This document shows positions 5,716 through 8,076 of a stretch of 8,076 nucleotides of DNA, piece after piece. A program made the translations under genes and the position numbers. Source of the stretch: Deltaproteobacteria bacterium. Its GTDB lineage: Bacteria; Bdellovibrionota; JACOXK01; 2-02-FULL-40-11. The stretch is from positions 1-8,076 of the forward strand of contig JACPST010000200.1 of NCBI GenBank assembly GCA_016193165.1, read 5' to 3'. Within the stretch, counting starts at the first letter, position 1, and every line of letters starts with the position of its first letter. The notes beneath the pieces are model-generated. The model worked only from the letters and a program-made list of their open reading frames with translations. It searched no databases and had not been told where the DNA came from.

Positions 5716-5740
5716 AGTGGGCTTTGCCCACTTTTTTTTT
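5716..5740 (+). terminator. Intrinsic terminator between rimI and rimP (possible nusA-operon attenuator)
   Basis: agtgggc (5716-5722) pairs perfectly with gcccact (5726-5732) around a 3-nt loop and runs into nine Ts (5732-5740). It ends the upstream operon 46 nt after the rimI stop. Its U-tract stops two bases before the rimP ATG at 5743, so any transcript reaching rimP from upstream must read through it. In Bacillus subtilis a NusA-dependent terminator in the rimP(ylxS)-nusA leader mediates autoregulation; similar control here is inference. Confidence 0.88.
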
Positions 5741-5742
5741 GT

Positions 5743-6243
5743 ATGTTTCGGAAAAGAGAAATTGAAGAACAGGTCGAAAATCTCATTGCTCAGAGGCTTT
5801 TAGCTCAGGGTGTCCTTGTAGTTGCGGTTGAATTTTTAAAATCTCATCAAGGACAAGTTTTGAGAGTGTATATTGATAAAAACAGTACGGGTGTAACAAT
5901 TGAAGATTGTTCACGCGTTCATCGAGAGATTGAAACCATGCTGGAAGGACAAGTGATTCCAGATTTAAAGTATCGAGAGTTTCAGCTCGAGGTTTCTTCA
6001 CCTGGAGTTCATCGTATTTTAAAAAAGAAGGATGATTTTCAAAAATTTAGTGGAAGTGAAGTACAGCTTCATCTTTATGCCCCCCTTATCAAAGAAGATG
6101 GGAGCATGCAGAAAAATTTTACGGGCATTTTAAGAGGAATGAAGGATGATAAAGTTTTGTTAGAGGTCGATCAGAAAATCGTTGAGATTTTGTGGAAGGA
6201 TATTAAATCGGCCAATGTTAAATATTCATTTAATAATAGTTAG
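5743..6243 (+). CDS. rimP: Ribosome maturation factor RimP
   Basis: 166 residues from the ATG at 5743. RimP binds the 30S subunit during late assembly in the cytoplasm. The N-terminal alpha/beta domain (about 5-90) includes VVAVEFLKSHQGQVLRVYID and IEDCSRVHREI, matching the family, and the hallmark EFQLEVSSPGVHRIL (79-93) ends it. A C-terminal SH3-like barrel (about 95-160) includes FTGILRGMKDDKVLLEV. The frame could open at a TTG at 5674, but those 23 extra residues would be read through the terminator hairpin and are absent from the family; starting at 5743 gives the usual length. No Shine-Dalgarno site exists because the U-tract lies directly upstream; initiation may rely on S1 binding to the U-rich leader or on a very short leader. 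It precedes nusA by 14 nt, the conserved order. Confidence 0.9.
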   Translation: MFRKREIEEQVENLIAQRLLAQGVLVVAVEFLKSHQGQVLRVYIDKNSTGVTIEDCSRVHREIETMLEGQVIPDLKYREFQLEVSSPGVHRILKKKDDFQKFSGSEVQLHLYAPLIKEDGSMQKNFTGILRGMKDDKVLLEVDQKIVEILWKDIKSANVKYSFNNS

Positions 6244-6257
6244 GGAGGAAGCGCGCG

Positions 6258-7631
6258 ATGTTACAACAAAGTTTAGGACGATTGATTGAGCAGGTTGCCA
6301 AGGACCGTGGAATGAATAAAAAAGTGATTATCGAAGCATTGGAAGCGGCATTCTTGATGGCGGCAAAGAAAAAATACGGGTTAACCAAAGAAATTGAAGC
6401 GCATTTTAATGAAGAAATCGATGATATTGAGCTTTTTCAATTTAAAACCGTTGTAGGAAAAATCCAAGATGAAGAGATGGAAATTGTGCTCAAAGAAGCT
6501 AAAAAATTAGATCCTGAGGCAACCGTAGGGGATAGCATTGGGGTTAAGCTGGATGCTAAAAAATTTGGACGTATCGATGCTCAAACAGTAAAGCAGGTCA
6601 TTACTCAAAAAGTTTTGGAAGCGGAAAAAGACCTCGTGTATAAAGAGTATTTTCATCGGAAAGGTGAAATTATTTCAGGAATTGTCAGGCGGTATGAGCG
6701 TGGTAATGTGATGGTGGATTTGGGAAAAACAGAAGCCATTATTCCTCCGCGTGAGCAAATTCCTGGAGAAAATTTTCGTTCTGGAGATCGCGTTCAGGCT
6801 TATATTTTAGATGTGCAAGATGCCACAACCCGGGGGGCTCAAGTGGTGCTGTCGCGATCTACTCCTCTCTATTTGATTAAGCTTTTTGAATTGGAAGTTC
6901 CTGAAGTTTCTGAAGGTATTGTCATTATTAAAGGAGCAGCCCGAGAGCCGGGGTTTCGATCGAAGATCTCAGTTTATTCGAAAGATTCCGATGTGGACGC
7001 TGTAGGAGCTTGTGTGGGGGTAAAAGGAACGCGAGTGCAAAATGTGGTTCAAGAGCTCCGAGGTGAGAAAATTGATATTGTTCCTTGGAGTGACAATGAT
7101 ATGCAGTTTGTTGTGAATGCATTAGCGCCCGCTGAAATTTCTAAAGTCATTATTGATGAAGTCAATCACAGTATGGAAGTGATTGTCCCCGATGATCAGC
7201 TGTCTTTGGCCATTGGGAAAAAAGGCCAAAACGTTCGTTTGGCGATGCAGCTCGCCGGTTGGAAGCTTGATATTATTACGGAATCTAAAATCTTAGAACG
7301 TACAACGCGTGCTAAGAAAAGTCTGACCGCCATTCCTAGGGTCAACGAAACTTTAGCCATGGGGCTTTATCAGAATGGATATGATACCTTTGAGGATGTG
7401 GCCAAAGCGGAAGTGAAGGATCTTTTGCAAGTTCCAGGTATTGGGGATGAAGAAAAAGCAAAATCCTTAAAACAAGAAGCCCAAGTGCTTATGGATCAGG
7501 GGTTAACCACCGATAAATTGGTCAATCCCAAGCGAGCGGAAGAACAAGTAAGTGCCTCAGCAGAAACTCAAAAAGAAGAGGTAAAAGAAGAAATAAAGGA
7601 AGAAAAAAAGGATGCCGCCGAAAAAAATTAA
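6258..7631 (+). CDS. nusA: Transcription elongation/termination factor NusA
   Basis: 457 residues; a strong ribosome site (agggaggaa, 6242-6250) fixes the ATG. NusA binds RNA polymerase and nascent RNA and modulates pausing, intrinsic termination and antitermination. Domains in order: N-terminal polymerase-binding domain (about 1-130); S1 domain (about 135-200, [20 protein letters not shown]); KH1 (about 225-285, GVKG at 254-257); KH2 (about 300-345, GKKG at 320-323); and one helix-hairpin-helix module (about 355-412, [13 protein letters not shown]). E. coli NusA (495 residues) has two acidic repeats at its C-terminus; here one HhH-like module is followed by a disordered Lys/Glu-rich tail (about 425-457). 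The tail-coding DNA also carries the ribosome site and start of infB. NusA may control its own operon through the terminator in front of rimP. Confidence 0.97.
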   Translation: MLQQSLGRLIEQVAKDRGMNKKVIIEALEAAFLMAAKKKYGLTKEIEAHFNEEIDDIELFQFKTVVGKIQDEEMEIVLKEAKKLDPEATVGDSIGVKLDAKKFGRIDAQTVKQVITQKVLEAEKDLVYKEYFHRKGEIISGIVRRYERGNVMVDLGKTEAIIPPREQIPGENFRSGDRVQAYILDVQDATTRGAQVVLSRSTPLYLIKLFELEVPEVSEGIVIIKGAAREPGFRSKISVYSKDSDVDAVGACVGVKGTRVQNVVQELRGEKIDIVPWSDNDMQFVVNALAPAEISKVIIDEVNHSMEVIVPDDQLSLAIGKKGQNVRLAMQLAGWKLDIITESKILERTTRAKKSLTAIPRVNETLAMGLYQNGYDTFEDVAKAEVKDLLQVPGIGDEEKAKSLKQEAQVLMDQGLTTDKLVNPKRAEEQVSASAETQKEEVKEEIKEEKKDAAEKN

Positions 7632-8076
7632 ACTTTCGGATTTAGCAACAGAACTTCATTTGACTTCAGAAGTGTTGTTAGAAAAAATTTCTGAGGCCGG
7701 AATTAAAATTTCTGCTCGGGTCAAAACGTTTTCTGAAGAAGAAGCGGAAGCCTTGCGCCAATATTTACAAAAAAAAGGTGTTTCTTTAACAGAAGTTCGA
7801 AAGGGAGATATTGTTGAAAAACGGGTTCAGACCTCTGTTATTCGTCGAAGAAAAGTAGAGCCTCCTCCGCCTGCCGCTCCTGTTGTCCCCGAGCCTCCTA
7901 AAAAAGAGGTTTCAAAGCCAGCGCCTGCCAAGGTTTTGGAGGAAATCAAATCTCCTGCTCCAGCCAGTCAGCCTTCTGGGCGCGTGAAGCCTAAGATCAA
8001 TGTTATTGTCGAAGAAAAACCAAAGCCCAAATCTCCTGAAGTTGCTTTGTCTGCGGAAGAAATTGCCAAACAAAAA
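7612..8076 (+). CDS. infB: Translation initiation factor IF-2, N-terminal part (3' end outside window)
   Basis: The first 155 codons are visible and the frame stays open to the last base. IF-2 is the GTPase that brings initiator fMet-tRNA to the 30S subunit and promotes subunit joining. The visible part has the IF2_N domain (residues 4-52; [13 protein letters not shown], then VLLEKISEAGI), the VIRRRK motif (77-81) common before the linker, and a Pro/Lys/Glu-rich linker (about 82 onwards). The G domain would lie downstream and is not seen. The ATG at 7612 has a ribosome site (aaaggaag, 7595-7602) and overlaps the nusA stop by 20 nt, so the two are translationally coupled. No ylxR gene separates nusA and infB, unlike in many Gram-positives. 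Confidence 0.95.
   Translation, partial: MPPKKIKLSDLATELHLTSEVLLEKISEAGIKISARVKTFSEEEAEALRQYLQKKGVSLTEVRKGDIVEKRVQTSVIRRRKVEPPPPAAPVVPEPPKKEVSKPAPAKVLEEIKSPAPASQPSGRVKPKINVIVEEKPKPKSPEVALSAEEIAKQK

Noticed and set aside
5674..5742. TTG-initiated N-terminal extension of rimP
   Set aside because: The 23 codons are encoded by the terminator hairpin and U-tract, and RimP proteins begin at the equivalent of the ATG at 5743.

Overview
The window looks like a chromosomal segment of a Gram-negative bacterium. It has a predicted outer-membrane barrel, two predicted lipoproteins and a SurA-type periplasmic chaperone, and it ends in the conserved rimP-nusA-infB core. All genes lie on the + strand. The envelope gene types, the IF-2 N-terminal region and the moderately low GC would fit a Bdellovibrionota or other former-deltaproteobacterial lineage. 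That placement is an inference, not a demonstration.

Layout. Positions 1-468 are the 3' end of a glycine/glutamate-rich protein with tandem decapeptide repeats and a C-terminal membrane anchor. It is followed at once by a long imperfect hairpin (473-578). Positions 579-1031 are AT-rich and non-coding, with a palindrome beside a candidate promoter. Positions 1032-1844 encode a predicted outer-membrane beta-barrel protein, closed by a strong terminator at 1876-1923. A new unit starts at 1963 and runs through five tightly packed genes to 5670: a secreted Gly-rich/collagen-like protein, a small lipoprotein, a larger lipoprotein, a SurA-like chaperone without a PPIase domain, and rimI (protein N-acetyltransferase). 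Neighbouring genes overlap or lie 11-13 nt apart. The unit ends at an intrinsic terminator at 5716-5740. The rimP start codon lies only two bases beyond that terminator's U-tract. nusA follows, and the 5' part of infB overlaps the nusA end by 20 nt and runs off the window.

How they may work together. The 1963-5670 cluster looks like an envelope or surface-assembly cassette: a secreted polyglycine/collagen-like structural protein, two lipoproteins with beta-sandwich-like sequence, and an export chaperone. rimI appears to be a housekeeping rider on this unit. rimP-nusA-infB is the standard ribosome-maturation, transcription-elongation and translation-initiation operon. The terminator abutting rimP resembles the position of NusA-dependent attenuators known for this operon in other bacteria. 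The most unusual items are the polyglycine/collagen protein and its operon, the terminator-rimP junction, and the 106-nt inverted repeat after the first gene.
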